Positions 7,664-17,295 of a stretch of DNA of 64,000 nt are shown in pieces. The notes under the pieces are model-generated. The model was given only the letters and a program-made list of their open reading frames with translations. It did no database searches and was not told where the DNA came from. The translations under genes and the position numbers were made by a program. The stretch covers positions 1 to 64,000 of the forward strand of contig NZ_ATHI01000002.1 of NCBI RefSeq assembly GCF_000422245.1. Reading direction: 5' to 3'. This stretch comes from Alkalidesulfovibrio alkalitolerans DSM 16529. GTDB taxonomy: Bacteria > Desulfobacterota > Desulfovibrionia > Desulfovibrionales > Desulfovibrionaceae. How positions within the stretch are numbered: the first letter of the stretch is position 1; each line of letters opens with the position of its first letter.

Positions 7664-9520
7664 TCACTCCAAAAGCCTGCGTCGCTCGCCAATGAGCAGC
7701 AGATGGCGCAGGCTGGTCTCGTTCTTGGCCCGCCTCCACTTCCCCTCGAACTCCACGTCCGCGATGATCTGAGCCAGCGCGGCCACGGCCTGGATATAGA
7801 AACGCCGCTCGTCCTCGCTTGAGAGCACGAGAAAGAAGGCCATGACACGTCCGTCCGGAAAATGCACGCCGTCCACGTTACGCACCGCGACCATTTCCAG
7901 AAAACCTTCCCGTTCGGACACGTCCACGTGGGCCACGGCCACCTCGGGCACGATGACGTCGATGCCATCCTCGCAACAGACCGTGAGCTGCCTGAGCACT
8001 TCGTGACGCGAAATGCCGTGAACATCTTCGACCCGTTCGGCAACGAATGAAAACATTTCGTTCGTGTCCATCCCGCCGGTAACGTCCAGGACGAGGGCAC
8101 GCTCGACGAGGTGGTCGAAGCGGTCCATGGCAGTGACGTCGCGCTCGCGCAGGATCTCGCCAAGTTCGTTCTCCAGATGTCCGGCCGATATCTCGCGGCG
8201 CGAGACGCGCTCCACCAGATGCAGCAACGCGAATTCCCTGTGGCTTCGGATGCGCCCGTAGAACCAGTAGAAGAAAAGACCCGCGCCGGTGAGCGCGGCG
8301 CTCGTGAGAAGCGCCCCGGCCCCCATCTCCGTGAGCAGGATCAGCGCCCCGCCGATGCCCGCAATCTGAACCCAGGGATAAAACGGCGCGACGAACAGCG
8401 GCCTGTAGGTGGGCAGCCTGCTCTCGCGCAGCACGATGAGGCAGAGGTTGGAGAGGATGTAGGTCAGGATGAAGACCGTTGAGGCCGCCTGCACCAGGAC
8501 CGTGAGTTCGAGAAAGAGCGAACTGGCGATGAGCAGGGTGGTCAGAAAAAGCGCGTTGTGCGGCGTGCCGAAGCGCGTGTTGAGGCTGCTCAGGCCGTGC
8601 GGCAGGTAGTCGTCGCGCGAGAGCGCGAAGAGGTAGCGCGAGGCGGCCATGAGTCCGGCGTTGGCCGTGGAGACGAAGGCCAGGATGGCGGCCGCGCTCA
8701 TGACCATGACGCCGGGCCGTCCCATGAAGACGGCCGCACCGTCGCTGATGGGCGTGAGCGACATGTCCAGGACTTCGTCGTCGAGCACGCCCGAGGTGAC
8801 GAGAACCACCAGGGTGTAGGCGATGGCGACGACGATGAGCGCCAGAAACATGCCCAGCGGAATGTCGCGGCCGGGATCGCGCACCTCCTCGGCCACCGAG
8901 GCGATGGCCAGAAGGCCGCCGTAGGAGACGAAGACCAGCCCTGCCACGGAAAAGACCGCGTGCCAGCCGTGCGGGGCGAGCGGCACGAGACGCTGCGCCT
9001 GCACGTGCGGCATTCCGGCGAACACGTACCAGCACATGGCCGCGAGGAGACCGATCACCAACAGGTTCTGCACGCCGCCCGCCTCGCGCGTGCCGATGAG
9101 ATTCAGGCCGAGGAAGACTAGGCAGGCGGCCATGCCCACCAGCCGGGGGTCCACAACCCACGAGGGCCCGAAGAGCGGCATGGCGAAGGCGGTAAGGCCC
9201 ACCAGGGCGAAGGAGGTCTTGAGCGCCAGGGCGAACCAGGTCAAAAGCCCGGCCACCGTACCCACGGCCGGGCCCATGGTCCTGGTGATGAAGAAGTAGT
9301 CGCCGCCCGCCTTGGGCATGGCCGTGACGATCTCGGCCACGCTGAGCATGCCCGTGGCCGCGAAGAGTCCAGCCACGAGGTAGGACACGACCACGCCCGG
9401 TCCGGCGTCGGCGTGCGCGAGCCCCGGCAACACGAAGACCCCGGAGCTGATCATGGCTCCGGCGGCTATGGAGAAGACGCCGAAGAGCCCTATGGACTTC
9501 TTGAGATTCGCTTCCTTCAC
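7664..9520 (-). CDS. APC-type amino-acid permease fused to an EIIA-like domain
   Basis: The first about 430 residues form an APC-superfamily transporter with some 12 membrane segments. The N-terminal GLFGVFSIAAGAMISSGVF motif is characteristic. The remaining about 190 residues are soluble and resemble a PTS fructose/nitrogen-type EIIA domain, with IVPEVAVAHVDV placing a His (531 from this start) where EIIA is phosphorylated. The fusion suggests transport gated by phosphorylation or nitrogen/carbon status. The GTG at 9520 has AGAGG seven bases upstream; a GTG at 9559 is possible but lacks a ribosome site. It converges with the lysozyme-like gene. Confidence 0.85.
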   Translation of the reverse strand: MKEANLKKSIGLFGVFSIAAGAMISSGVFVLPGLAHADAGPGVVVSYLVAGLFAATGMLSVAEIVTAMPKAGGDYFFITRTMGPAVGTVAGLLTWFALALKTSFALVGLTAFAMPLFGPSWVVDPRLVGMAACLVFLGLNLIGTREAGGVQNLLVIGLLAAMCWYVFAGMPHVQAQRLVPLAPHGWHAVFSVAGLVFVSYGGLLAIASVAEEVRDPGRDIPLGMFLALIVVAIAYTLVVLVTSGVLDDEVLDMSLTPISDGAAVFMGRPGVMVMSAAAILAFVSTANAGLMAASRYLFALSRDDYLPHGLSSLNTRFGTPHNALFLTTLLIASSLFLELTVLVQAASTVFILTYILSNLCLIVLRESRLPTYRPLFVAPFYPWVQIAGIGGALILLTEMGAGALLTSAALTGAGLFFYWFYGRIRSHREFALLHLVERVSRREISAGHLENELGEILRERDVTAMDRFDHLVERALVLDVTGGMDTNEMFSFVAERVEDVHGISRHEVLRQLTVCCEDGIDVIVPEVAVAHVDVSEREGFLEMVAVRNVDGVHFPDGRVMAFFLVLSSEDERRFYIQAVAALAQIIADVEFEGKWRRAKNETSLRHLLLIGERRRLLE

Positions 9521-9690
9521 CTGCACGCCTCTTTCGCTGGAAATCCCCAGCCTGCCCACTATACGATAGACGAGGGCCGCCGCAAGGGGTACGCGCGCAA
9601 AGTCTCTTTTCCATCGGGATGCGTTGCGCGGGCGCGACCATTGGTGTAACCGGAGAGGAAAAATCCGCGAAAAGGACTGGAGCCGCCATC

Positions 9691-11214
9691 ATGTTTCGAA
9701 CCATCGCCCTGCTCGTCTGCCTCACGCTTTCCGCAGCCCTGGCCATGGCCCAGGATCGTGCTCCGCAAGCACCGGTCAGCGCCGCGACCTCCGAATGTCT
9801 GATGTGCCACGAGTCGTTGCATCCGGGCATCGTCGAGGCCTGGAAAAAGAGCCGCCACGCGGCTGTGACCCCGGCCGAAGCTTTCTCCCTCGCCGGCAGC
9901 AAGCGCAGGATATCCGCCGAGTCCGTGCCCGAAAAATACGCCGACACGGCCGTGGGCTGCGCGGAGTGTCACACCACCAGGGCCGAGAAGCATGCCGACT
10001 CGTTTCCGCACAGCGGCTATTCCGTGCACGTGGCCGTGAGCCCGGACGACTGCGCCCAGTGTCACGCCAAGGAGCGCGAGCAATATACACGCAACATCAT
10101 GGCCGAGGCATGGGGCAACCTGGCCGAAAATCCCCTGTTCATGCAGATGGTGCGGGCCATAAACGACGTCCCCGTCTATGACGGCGGCCTGCTCTCCTCG
10201 CGTGCGGCGTCCACTTCCACCGACGAGGAGACCTGCTTCTCCTGCCATGGCACCAAACTGCGCATGACGGGCATCGAGACACGCGACACGATCATGGGCG
10301 AGATGGAGTTCCCCCTGATCGAAGGCTGGCCCAACAGCGGCGTGGGGCGCGTCAACCTCGACGGGTCCAAGGGCTCATGCACGGCCTGCCACGCCCGACA
10401 CCAGTTCAGCATGGAGATGGCCAGAAAGCCCGAGACCTGCATGGTCTGCCACAGCGGTCCGGACGTGCCCGCCTACAAGGTCTACAAGGCCAGCAGGCAC
10501 GGCAATCTCCACTCCGCGCTCGGCAAGGACTGGAACTACTCCGCCATCCCCTGGACCGCGGGCCAGGATTTCGGCGCTCCCACCTGCGCGGTCTGTCACG
10601 TCAGCCGGGTCGCCGGGGGCGACGGAGTCGTGGTAGCCGAACGCACCCACGCCATGAGCGACCGCCTGCCCTGGCGCATTTTCGGCGTCCCTTACGCCAC
10701 GGCGCATCCCAAGTCGGCCGACACGAGCATCATCCGCAACGCCGACGGCCAGCCGCTGCCCGCGACCCTGGACAACCGGCCCGCCACGGAGTTTCTGGTC
10801 GACAAGGCAGAACAGAACAAGCGGCTCGCGGCCATGCAGTCAGTGTGCCTCCCTTGCCATGACGCGTCCTGGGTGGACGGCTATTTCGCCCGCCTGGAGA
10901 CGACCATCGAGGAGACCAATGCCGCCACCCTGGCGGCCACGCGAATCATGCAACGCATCTGGGCCGAGGGGCTGGCCGACGACGGCAATCCCTTCGACGA
11001 GTACATCGAGAGGGTCTGGGCCCGGTCCTGGTTGTTTTACGCCACAACCACCCGCTTCGCCTCGGCCATGGCCGGAGGCGGCGACTACGCCGTCTTCGAG
11101 AACGGCCGCTACCAACTCATGGAGACCGTGCGCAAGCTCGACGACTGGCACAGGGCCAGAAGCGCCAAGGCGGACGTGAACACGGCTACGAAGACGCCGA
11201 CAACCGCTCCGTAA
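9691..11214 (+). CDS. Octaheme cytochrome c, hydroxylamine-oxidoreductase-like
   Basis: The 507-residue precursor has a Sec signal peptide (residues 1-20, ending AMA) and eight CxxCH motifs at residues 36, 90, 121, 182, 230, 250, 299 and 386. The last, VCLPCHDASWVDGYF, resembles the terminal heme region of HAO-family octaheme proteins. It should be periplasmic and redox-active on a small nitrogen compound, or act in nitrite/hydroxylamine detoxification. I could not place the HAO Tyr that crosslinks the active-site heme, so oxidation versus reduction is undecided. The ATG is preceded by a poor ribosome site but puts the signal peptide first. No partner quinol oxidase gene is adjacent. Confidence 0.85.
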   Translation: MFRTIALLVCLTLSAALAMAQDRAPQAPVSAATSECLMCHESLHPGIVEAWKKSRHAAVTPAEAFSLAGSKRRISAESVPEKYADTAVGCAECHTTRAEKHADSFPHSGYSVHVAVSPDDCAQCHAKEREQYTRNIMAEAWGNLAENPLFMQMVRAINDVPVYDGGLLSSRAASTSTDEETCFSCHGTKLRMTGIETRDTIMGEMEFPLIEGWPNSGVGRVNLDGSKGSCTACHARHQFSMEMARKPETCMVCHSGPDVPAYKVYKASRHGNLHSALGKDWNYSAIPWTAGQDFGAPTCAVCHVSRVAGGDGVVVAERTHAMSDRLPWRIFGVPYATAHPKSADTSIIRNADGQPLPATLDNRPATEFLVDKAEQNKRLAAMQSVCLPCHDASWVDGYFARLETTIEETNAATLAATRIMQRIWAEGLADDGNPFDEYIERVWARSWLFYATTTRFASAMAGGGDYAVFENGRYQLMETVRKLDDWHRARSAKADVNTATKTPTTAP

Positions 11215-13792
11215 GACGCACGCGCAGATCTTCCCTGCGCGCCTCCGCCTCGACCTTCTGGCCGCCGGGACCGCGCACCCAGAAGACGTCCAGGATCTGC
11301 CCGCCCAGGGTGGTGATCTTGGCCGCGTGCACGGAAAGCCCGGCCTCGGCCAGGACGTCGGCGATGTCGTAGAGGCGGCCGAGGCGGTCGTCCGCAGCCA
11401 CCTCCACGACCGTGAAAAACTCCGAAAGATCGTTGGCAAGCCGCACCGAGGGCTCCCTGCCCGAGCCGCGCGGCGGGCGGTACAGCGGCGAGGCGCGGCG
11501 CTCGGCCAGCCGCTCTTGCAGACCGAGCTTGCCTGTCCCGGCCCAGCGCACGGCCTTGGCCACGTCCTCGAAGAACTCGGGATCGTCCTCGCGGCCCTCG
11601 GGTGGGCGGACGACGAAGACGTCCAGGGCGGTGCCGTCGGTGAGCGTGAAGATGTCGGCCGCGTAGATGTCGCCGCCGTAAAGGCTCAGGCATCCTGCCA
11701 GGGTGGCGAACAGGCGCGGCTGATCCGGGGCCATGACCGCGAAGCTCCAGACATCCTGCCCGGCGAGAGGCTTGGCCTCGTGCACGGTGAGTCCCTTGCC
11801 CGCCGTGGCGCTCGGCCGCTGGCGCAGATCCTCGGCCAGGGCCAGCTTGTAGCGCGCGAAAAGGTTCAGATGGTCCGTCACGATCTCGGGTTCGAGCCGC
11901 GCCAGACAGTCCGGCGGCAACGCTTCGAGAAACGTCTCCACGAGATCGGGGGAGTGCTCCTGAGCGGCCAAAGCGCGCACCCGCGCGCGGCGCTCCATGA
12001 TCAAACGCCCGGCCAACGGCTCGCCCAGGGAGCCCTTTTGGAGGTATTTTGCCGTCTTGGCGTACAGTTCGGAAAGAAGCGTCGCTTTCCAGCCGTTGTA
12101 CGCCATGGGGCCGGTGGACAGGGCGTCGGCCAGGGAGAGCGCCGTGAGATGCGTGAGGCGCGCGGGCGTCTCAACCAGGGAGGCCACGTGCGCGGCCGTG
12201 GCCACGTCGGCGAGATCGCGCCGGGTGGCGGCGTCCATGAGCACGAGATGTCGGCGCGCGAGAAAGGCCGCCTCCTCGACGCGCCGCGACGACACGCCCA
12301 GACGCGAGAGAACGGCGCGCGAAAGCCCCTCGCCCACCTCCTCGTGCCTCGCCCCGCCCTTGCCCGCGTCGTGGAGAAGCCCCGCCCAGACAAGCACCTC
12401 CCGGTCCTCGGCCGCTTCGAGGCAGCGGCACAAAAGCGCTGGCGCCTTCTCGTCGACCCAGGCCAGATGCCGCGCCGTACGCAGGCTGTGGCGGCCCACG
12501 GGAAAGCGGTGGAAGCCGTCCCGCTGGACCATGTGCTGCACCCGTCCGATCTCGGGCACGATGGCGCCGAGCAGCCCGAGTTCGAGAAAAATCCGAGCGG
12601 CCTCTCTGGCGTGCGGCTGGGCCAGGAACCGAGGCAGCCAATGAAAGAAACCGGGGCTGGCCGAAAATGCCTCGCCCACGGCCGGAGCCGCGCGGCGAAG
12701 GGCGCTCATGGCGGAGAACGAGGGCATGCGGCCCGTGCTGGCCGCGGTCTCGAAAAGGGCCAGGACGATCATGGGTTCGTGTGCGGGATCGCGCGTGAAG
12801 CCAAGCCCGCCCGGCGTGTCGGAAAGCCCGTCGGGCAAGCCGGCAAGGCGCGGCGTTCGGCCGAGCCTGCCGTTCACTTCGCGGTCCATGGCCTCGCGCG
12901 CCAGCCGCACCCTGGCCATGGCGGGCTGAAGACTTGCCAGCAGACGCGCCGCGTCCTCAGGCTCTGTGCCCAGGCCGAGCACTCCCGACACCTGAGGCTG
13001 CAACTCGAAATGAAAGACGTCCAGACGCCTGCCCGCCACCCGGTGCAGGGCGCAACGCGTCCTGGCCAACTGCTCGTGCGCCTCGCGCAGGGCGAACAGC
13101 TCGGCTGATTCGAGCAGGCCGAGTTCGAACAGCGTGGCCCCCTCGCGGCCGGGGAAAAGTCGTGCCAGCCAGCCGATCTGCTGCCAATCGCGCAGCCCGC
13201 CCGGGCCTTCCTTGAGGTTCGGTTCGAGCAGCGAAGCGCCCTCCCCCCGCTCCTGGGCCTTGGGCTCGTCCAGCCGTCTGAGCCAGTCGAGAAAGGCCGG
13301 ACGGACGGGGCCGCGCGAGAGATCGGCCAGGGCGGCGCAATAATCCCTCCACAGCGGCTCATGGCCTGGCCCCGCCACGGGCCTGGCGTCCAAAAGGCCC
13401 GCCATGACCTTTGGCTCCTCGCGGGCCAGGGCCATGGTTTCGGCCAGGGGCCGGATGCTGTAGTCGAGGCTCAGCCCGGCGTCCCACAGCGGGTAGAGCA
13501 GCAGGCGCGGCAGGTTTTCGGCTTGCTCTGGCGGCTCGCCGGGAAAGACGAAGGTCAGGTCGAGATCGGAGCCGGGCGAAAGCCTGCCCCGGCCGTAGCC
13601 GCCCAGGGCCAGGAGGAGAAAGGGGGCCGGAGGCAGGCCGGAGGCCTCCTCGCGCAGGCGCGCCTGGAAATAATCGTCGAAGAGGCGGGCGTGACTGGTC
13701 TCGAACTCTCGGCCGCACCCATCCCCGGCCAGCAGGGCCGAGCGGCGCTCGGCGAGTTCCTGCATGGCCGGGGAAAGGGAGGAGCCGGTCAT
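11186..13792 (-). CDS. glnD: Protein-PII uridylyltransferase / uridylyl-removing enzyme GlnD
   Basis: The 868-residue sensor of glutamine status uridylylates and deuridylylates PII. The nucleotidyltransferase motif GGYGRGRLSPGSDLD is at 64-78. The HD hydrolase site (HDAGKG) is near 473. Two ACT domains occupy about 690-770 and 795-868. The length and order match the family. It is the last gene of the leftward amtB-glnB-glnD cluster, 19 bp after glnB. Its 3' end overlaps the 3' end of the convergent octaheme cytochrome gene by 29 bp. Confidence 0.96.
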   Translation of the reverse strand: MTGSSLSPAMQELAERRSALLAGDGCGREFETSHARLFDDYFQARLREEASGLPPAPFLLLALGGYGRGRLSPGSDLDLTFVFPGEPPEQAENLPRLLLYPLWDAGLSLDYSIRPLAETMALAREEPKVMAGLLDARPVAGPGHEPLWRDYCAALADLSRGPVRPAFLDWLRRLDEPKAQERGEGASLLEPNLKEGPGGLRDWQQIGWLARLFPGREGATLFELGLLESAELFALREAHEQLARTRCALHRVAGRRLDVFHFELQPQVSGVLGLGTEPEDAARLLASLQPAMARVRLAREAMDREVNGRLGRTPRLAGLPDGLSDTPGGLGFTRDPAHEPMIVLALFETAASTGRMPSFSAMSALRRAAPAVGEAFSASPGFFHWLPRFLAQPHAREAARIFLELGLLGAIVPEIGRVQHMVQRDGFHRFPVGRHSLRTARHLAWVDEKAPALLCRCLEAAEDREVLVWAGLLHDAGKGGARHEEVGEGLSRAVLSRLGVSSRRVEEAAFLARRHLVLMDAATRRDLADVATAAHVASLVETPARLTHLTALSLADALSTGPMAYNGWKATLLSELYAKTAKYLQKGSLGEPLAGRLIMERRARVRALAAQEHSPDLVETFLEALPPDCLARLEPEIVTDHLNLFARYKLALAEDLRQRPSATAGKGLTVHEAKPLAGQDVWSFAVMAPDQPRLFATLAGCLSLYGGDIYAADIFTLTDGTALDVFVVRPPEGREDDPEFFEDVAKAVRWAGTGKLGLQERLAERRASPLYRPPRGSGREPSVRLANDLSEFFTVVEVAADDRLGRLYDIADVLAEAGLSVHAAKITTLGGQILDVFWVRGPGGQKVEAEARREDLRVRLTERLSASS

Positions 13793-13811
13793 GGATGGGT
13801 CCGTCCGGCGG

Positions 13812-14168
<357 letters not shown>

Positions 14169-14173
14169 TCAGG

Positions 14174-15376
14174 CTACCACTGGTACCCGGCTTCGCTGTG
14201 CTCGGCAACGTCCAGCCCCTTGACCTCGGCTTCCTCGCTGACGCGCAGCCCGAAGAAGGCGTCCACGAGCTTGAGCAAGATGAAGCTGCCCGCGAAGCAG
14301 AAAACCCAGGTGGCGACGACGGAGATAATTTGGATCCAGAGCTGTTCGGCGTTGCCGTAGAACAGGCCGGTCGTGCCGTCCATGTTCGCGAAGAGGCCGG
14401 TGGCCAGTGCGCCCCAGGTGCCGCCCACGCCATGGATGCCGACCACGTCGAGGGAGTCGTCGTAGCCGAGCTTGTTCTTCAGAAGGATGGCGCCATAGCA
14501 CACGCCGCCCGCCACCAGGCCGATGATGAGCGCGGGCATCGGTGTCACGAAGCCCGCGGCCGGGGTGATGGCCACAAGGCCCGCGATGGCGCCAGAGGCC
14601 GCGCCGAGCGTGGTGGGCTTGCCGCGATGCATCCACTCCACGCCGATCCAGGACAGGGCGGCCGTGCCGGCGGCGATATGGGTGACCACGAAGGCGTTGG
14701 CGGCCAAGCCGTCCGCGGCCAGGGCCGAGCCGGCGTTGAAACCGAACCAGCCGAACCAGAGCATGCCCGCGCCCAGAATGGTCATGGGCAGGTTGTGGGG
14801 GATGTGCGGCTCCTTGCCGTACCCCCTGCGCTTGCCGACGATGAGGCAAGCGGCCAGGGCCGCCGCGGCCGAGCTCATGTGCACCACCGCGCCGCCCGCG
14901 AAGTCGAGCGCGCCCATCTCGCCCATCCAGCCGCCGCCCCACACCCAGTGGGCCATGGGGCTGTAGATGAACAGGAGCCAGAGCGTGGCGAAGATCAGGA
15001 ACGGGCCGAACTTCATGCGCTCGGCGAACGCGCCCGTGATCAGGGCCACGGTGATGATGGCGAACATGCACTGGAAGATCATGAACAGCAGGTGAGGGAT
15101 GTTGTCCGCAGGGCCGTTGGCCTCCATGCCCACGCCGGTCAGGAAGAGATAGTCCAGGCCGCCGATGAGCCCGCCGATGTCGGTGCCGAAGGCCAGGGAA
15201 TATCCCGCCACGACCCAGACGACGGTCGCCAGCCCGAGCATGATGAAACTTTGCATGATGGTGCCCAGCACGTTCTTGCTGCGCACCATGCCGCCGTAAA
15301 ACAAGGCGAGACCCGGGGTCATGAACATGACCAGGGCCGCGCAGATCAGGATGAAACAGGTATCAGCCGCACTCAT
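14174..15376 (-). CDS. amtB: Ammonium channel AmtB
   Basis: The 400-residue protein has about 11 membrane helices and no cleaved signal. The family stretch GLALFYGGMVRSKN is at 23-35, and the pore twin-histidines are His166 (GGAVVHMSS) and His315 (VVGIHGVGG). It conducts ammonia/ammonium across the cytoplasmic membrane and is inhibited by deuridylylated PII. It is the first gene of the nitrogen cluster; AGGGAGG lies just upstream of the ATG. The leader holds a promoter candidate inside an 11-bp inverted repeat. Confidence 0.96.
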   Translation of the reverse strand: MSAADTCFILICAALVMFMTPGLALFYGGMVRSKNVLGTIMQSFIMLGLATVVWVVAGYSLAFGTDIGGLIGGLDYLFLTGVGMEANGPADNIPHLLFMIFQCMFAIITVALITGAFAERMKFGPFLIFATLWLLFIYSPMAHWVWGGGWMGEMGALDFAGGAVVHMSSAAAALAACLIVGKRRGYGKEPHIPHNLPMTILGAGMLWFGWFGFNAGSALAADGLAANAFVVTHIAAGTAALSWIGVEWMHRGKPTTLGAASGAIAGLVAITPAAGFVTPMPALIIGLVAGGVCYGAILLKNKLGYDDSLDVVGIHGVGGTWGALATGLFANMDGTTGLFYGNAEQLWIQIISVVATWVFCFAGSFILLKLVDAFFGLRVSEEAEVKGLDVAEHSEAGYQW

Positions 15377-15392
15377 TCCGATGCCTCCCTTG

Positions 15393-15454
15393 GCAAAATT
15401 GTGACAACCTGGTTTCTAACTAGCACTTCATATTTGTATTGTCCACAATTTTGC
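15393..15454 (-). promoter_or_regulatory. amtB promoter region within an 11-bp inverted repeat
   Basis: GCAAAATTGTG (15393-15403) and its perfect complement CACAATTTTGC (15444-15454) flank a 40-bp spacer. On the minus strand a -35-like TTGCAA overlaps the distal arm; 18 bp later comes TATGAA as a -10. The proximal arm lies in the leader next to the amtB ribosome site. This geometry fits repression or looping at the nitrogen operon. No good sigma-54 element was found. Confidence 0.5.
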
Positions 15455-15837
15455 AACACTCGACATAAATTTTTTTTATTTTACAGGCAGTTAATACATT
15501 TTTGGCAAATCAATTCAACATACGGGCACACGGCCCCGCATGCCGCGACCAGCCGTTTTTTTGGGGAAAAAATGAGCTGAATCAATAGATTGGACCACGC
15601 CCCTGCTGCGGGAGAATAATGAACGTTGTGCAGCTGAAATCTTCCATCACCTGGAAATATCAAGATCAATGCAGATGGATACAAAATTGTAATGCCATGT
15701 TCCCATAATTGCCACCCGCACCACGCCATCGACCGGCGGTCCTGATCCGGGCTTCACGTTCCCATGCGCCGAAATCCGTGCTAGAGAAATGGGAAGGCCT
15801 GTTTCGCGTGACGATTCAAAAAGTTGGAGGAACCGTG
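15455..15837. other. AT-rich divergent intergenic region, amtB / universal stress protein
   Basis: These 383 bp are clearly poorer in GC than the genes. Near 15530-15562 an ACGGC...GCCGT pair followed by seven T's could be a weak terminator-like hairpin. No small gene with a ribosome site was found. Confidence 0.4.
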
Positions 15838-16287
15838 ATGAACGTGAAGACGATCCTGTGGCCAACCGACCTTTCCGCCGCCTCGCGCAAGGCGGCCCCC
15901 TCCGTCGTCTCCCTGGCGGAGAAGTACGGCGCGACCGTCTATCTGCTCTACGTGGCCGTGGACCTGTGCTCCTACTTTCCGGCCTACGGCAACTATCCGA
16001 GCGGCGAGGAGGTGCAGCGCTTCCAGAGCTGGGAGATCGAGCAGGCCAAGAAGAAGCTCGAATCCCTCTGCCAGGAGGACCTGAAGGCCTGCCCGAACAT
16101 CGAGGTCAGGCTCGTGACCGGCAGCGCCGCCGATGAGATCCTGAAGGCCGTGGAGACCTACGGGGCCGACATGATCGTCATGACCGCGAGCGACTACCGC
16201 ACGAGCCCGACGGGAGAGGCCCGGATGTCGCACGTGGTGCACGAGGTGGCCAGCCGCTCGCCGGTTCCCGTGCACATCGTCAAGTAG
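15838..16287 (+). CDS. Universal stress protein (UspA family)
   Basis: The 149-residue UspA fold opens MNVKTILWPTDLS. A C-terminal half with VTGSAADEILKAVETYGADMIVM and SRSPVPVHIVK follows. The canonical ATP-binding G-x2-G-x9-GS is degenerate (ASDYRTSPTGEARMSH), so nucleotide binding is uncertain. TTGGAGG seven bases before the ATG sets the start; the frame is open further upstream but lacks a site. It is a stand-alone gene, transcribed away from amtB. Confidence 0.9.
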   Translation: MNVKTILWPTDLSAASRKAAPSVVSLAEKYGATVYLLYVAVDLCSYFPAYGNYPSGEEVQRFQSWEIEQAKKKLESLCQEDLKACPNIEVRLVTGSAADEILKAVETYGADMIVMTASDYRTSPTGEARMSHVVHEVASRSPVPVHIVK

Positions 16288-16301
16288 GGGCCGAAGGCCC
16301 C
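16287..16301. terminator. Hairpin between convergent genes
   Basis: GGGGCC-GAA-GGCCCC begins on the last base of the stress-protein stop codon, between two convergent genes. It has no T-tract, so it is at best a weak or factor-assisted terminator. Confidence 0.4.
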
Positions 16302-16311
16302 CGCGCGGGCG

Positions 16312-17187
16312 TCAGCTCTTCTCGAAGCGGTTGCGCATGTAGAGGTTGTCGTAGGCGTAGGTCAGGCACAAGGCGAAGAGACAGGCGCCCACGCCGATGG
16401 CCGCGTTGACGATCGGCGGCGCGGTGAGCGAGAGACGCAGGAGCAGCGTGGCCACGGCGTAGCCCGAGTTGCGCAGCACGGCGTGGAAGGCGGGCAGATA
16501 CTGCTGGGAGATGAGCACCAGCAGGATGTCGCTGAAAATGAGCACCGTGTAGAAGCTGGCGAAAAAGTCGAAGTGCGGCTCGCCCGTGAAGTAAAGCGTG
16601 ACGTCCCACACGGCCAGCCCGGCGAAGAGCACGAGCAGCGCCAGGGACACCAGTTTTTTGGCGGCCACGAAGGCGTAGCGGTCGTGCGGGGTCATGATCT
16701 CGCCCCGGTGGCGCTGCATGCGGTAGTAAAATCCCAGGATGGTGAAGATCAGAAGCGCGCCCACGCCGTCCGCAGCGATATTGAAAAGCGAGTCGAAGCG
16801 GCCTTCGAGCTGCACCGGCTCGGGAAAGTGGATGAGTTCCTTGAAGGCGTCGCGCAGAAGGATGAGGGCCAGGATCTCGAACTGCTTGCCCAGGGCTTTG
16901 GAGACCGAACAGGGCAGGACAAAGATCAGGCTGATGACCTCAAGTGCCAAAAGCAGGGTGAAGGCCAGGTTGACGGCGTGGAAATGATTGTCCGGGGTGA
17001 TGGAGGCCAGGGGTTCCGGCATGATCCCCCGTCGTTGCAGTTCAATCCCCAGGAGCCCCACGAGAAAGACCACCACCAGTCCGGCCGTGACCCTGCGATG
17101 GGTCGAGTCGCGCTCCACGAAGGAGTGCAGGTGGTCGAAGATGTTGGTTCCGAATTCGAACAGGCGCATGCTGTCTCCATGGCTCAA
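16312..17187 (-). CDS. Polytopic membrane protein of unknown function
   Basis: The 291-residue protein has about six or seven hydrophobic segments (for example VTAGLVVVFLVGLLGIEL at about 34-51). The soluble N-terminal 30 residues read FGTNIFDHLHSFVERDSTHR. No transporter or enzyme motif was found. A start at residue 7 (17169) is nearly as good. It is a monocistronic gene between convergent and co-directional neighbours; co-regulation with the stress protein is not implied. Confidence 0.65.
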   Translation of the reverse strand: MSHGDSMRLFEFGTNIFDHLHSFVERDSTHRRVTAGLVVVFLVGLLGIELQRRGIMPEPLASITPDNHFHAVNLAFTLLLALEVISLIFVLPCSVSKALGKQFEILALILLRDAFKELIHFPEPVQLEGRFDSLFNIAADGVGALLIFTILGFYYRMQRHRGEIMTPHDRYAFVAAKKLVSLALLVLFAGLAVWDVTLYFTGEPHFDFFASFYTVLIFSDILLVLISQQYLPAFHAVLRNSGYAVATLLLRLSLTAPPIVNAAIGVGACLFALCLTYAYDNLYMRNRFEKS

Positions 17188-17295
17188 ACTGACGCGGCGA
17201 CGACGAAAATCGCGCTTTCACCATGGTAATCCGCCATTTTTCCCGGAATGTGAAGGGAAAATGACGTTTGTGGCGCGCTGGACGTTTGAAATCCC

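Noticed and set aside
7878-9947. Long minus-strand frame over the permease
   Set aside because: It is a frame-shifted shadow of the permease, rich in Arg/Ala/Gly, and extends into the upstream region without a start signal.
13362-13792. Second uridylyltransferase or rearranged glnD suggested by strong alternative frames
   Set aside because: They are high-GC shadow frames; the glnD reading frame has all domains in order.
15455-15837. Sigma-54 promoter for amtB
   Set aside because: No GG-N10-GC with the required TGGCAC-N5-TTGC spacing was found; a sigma-70-like pair fits better.
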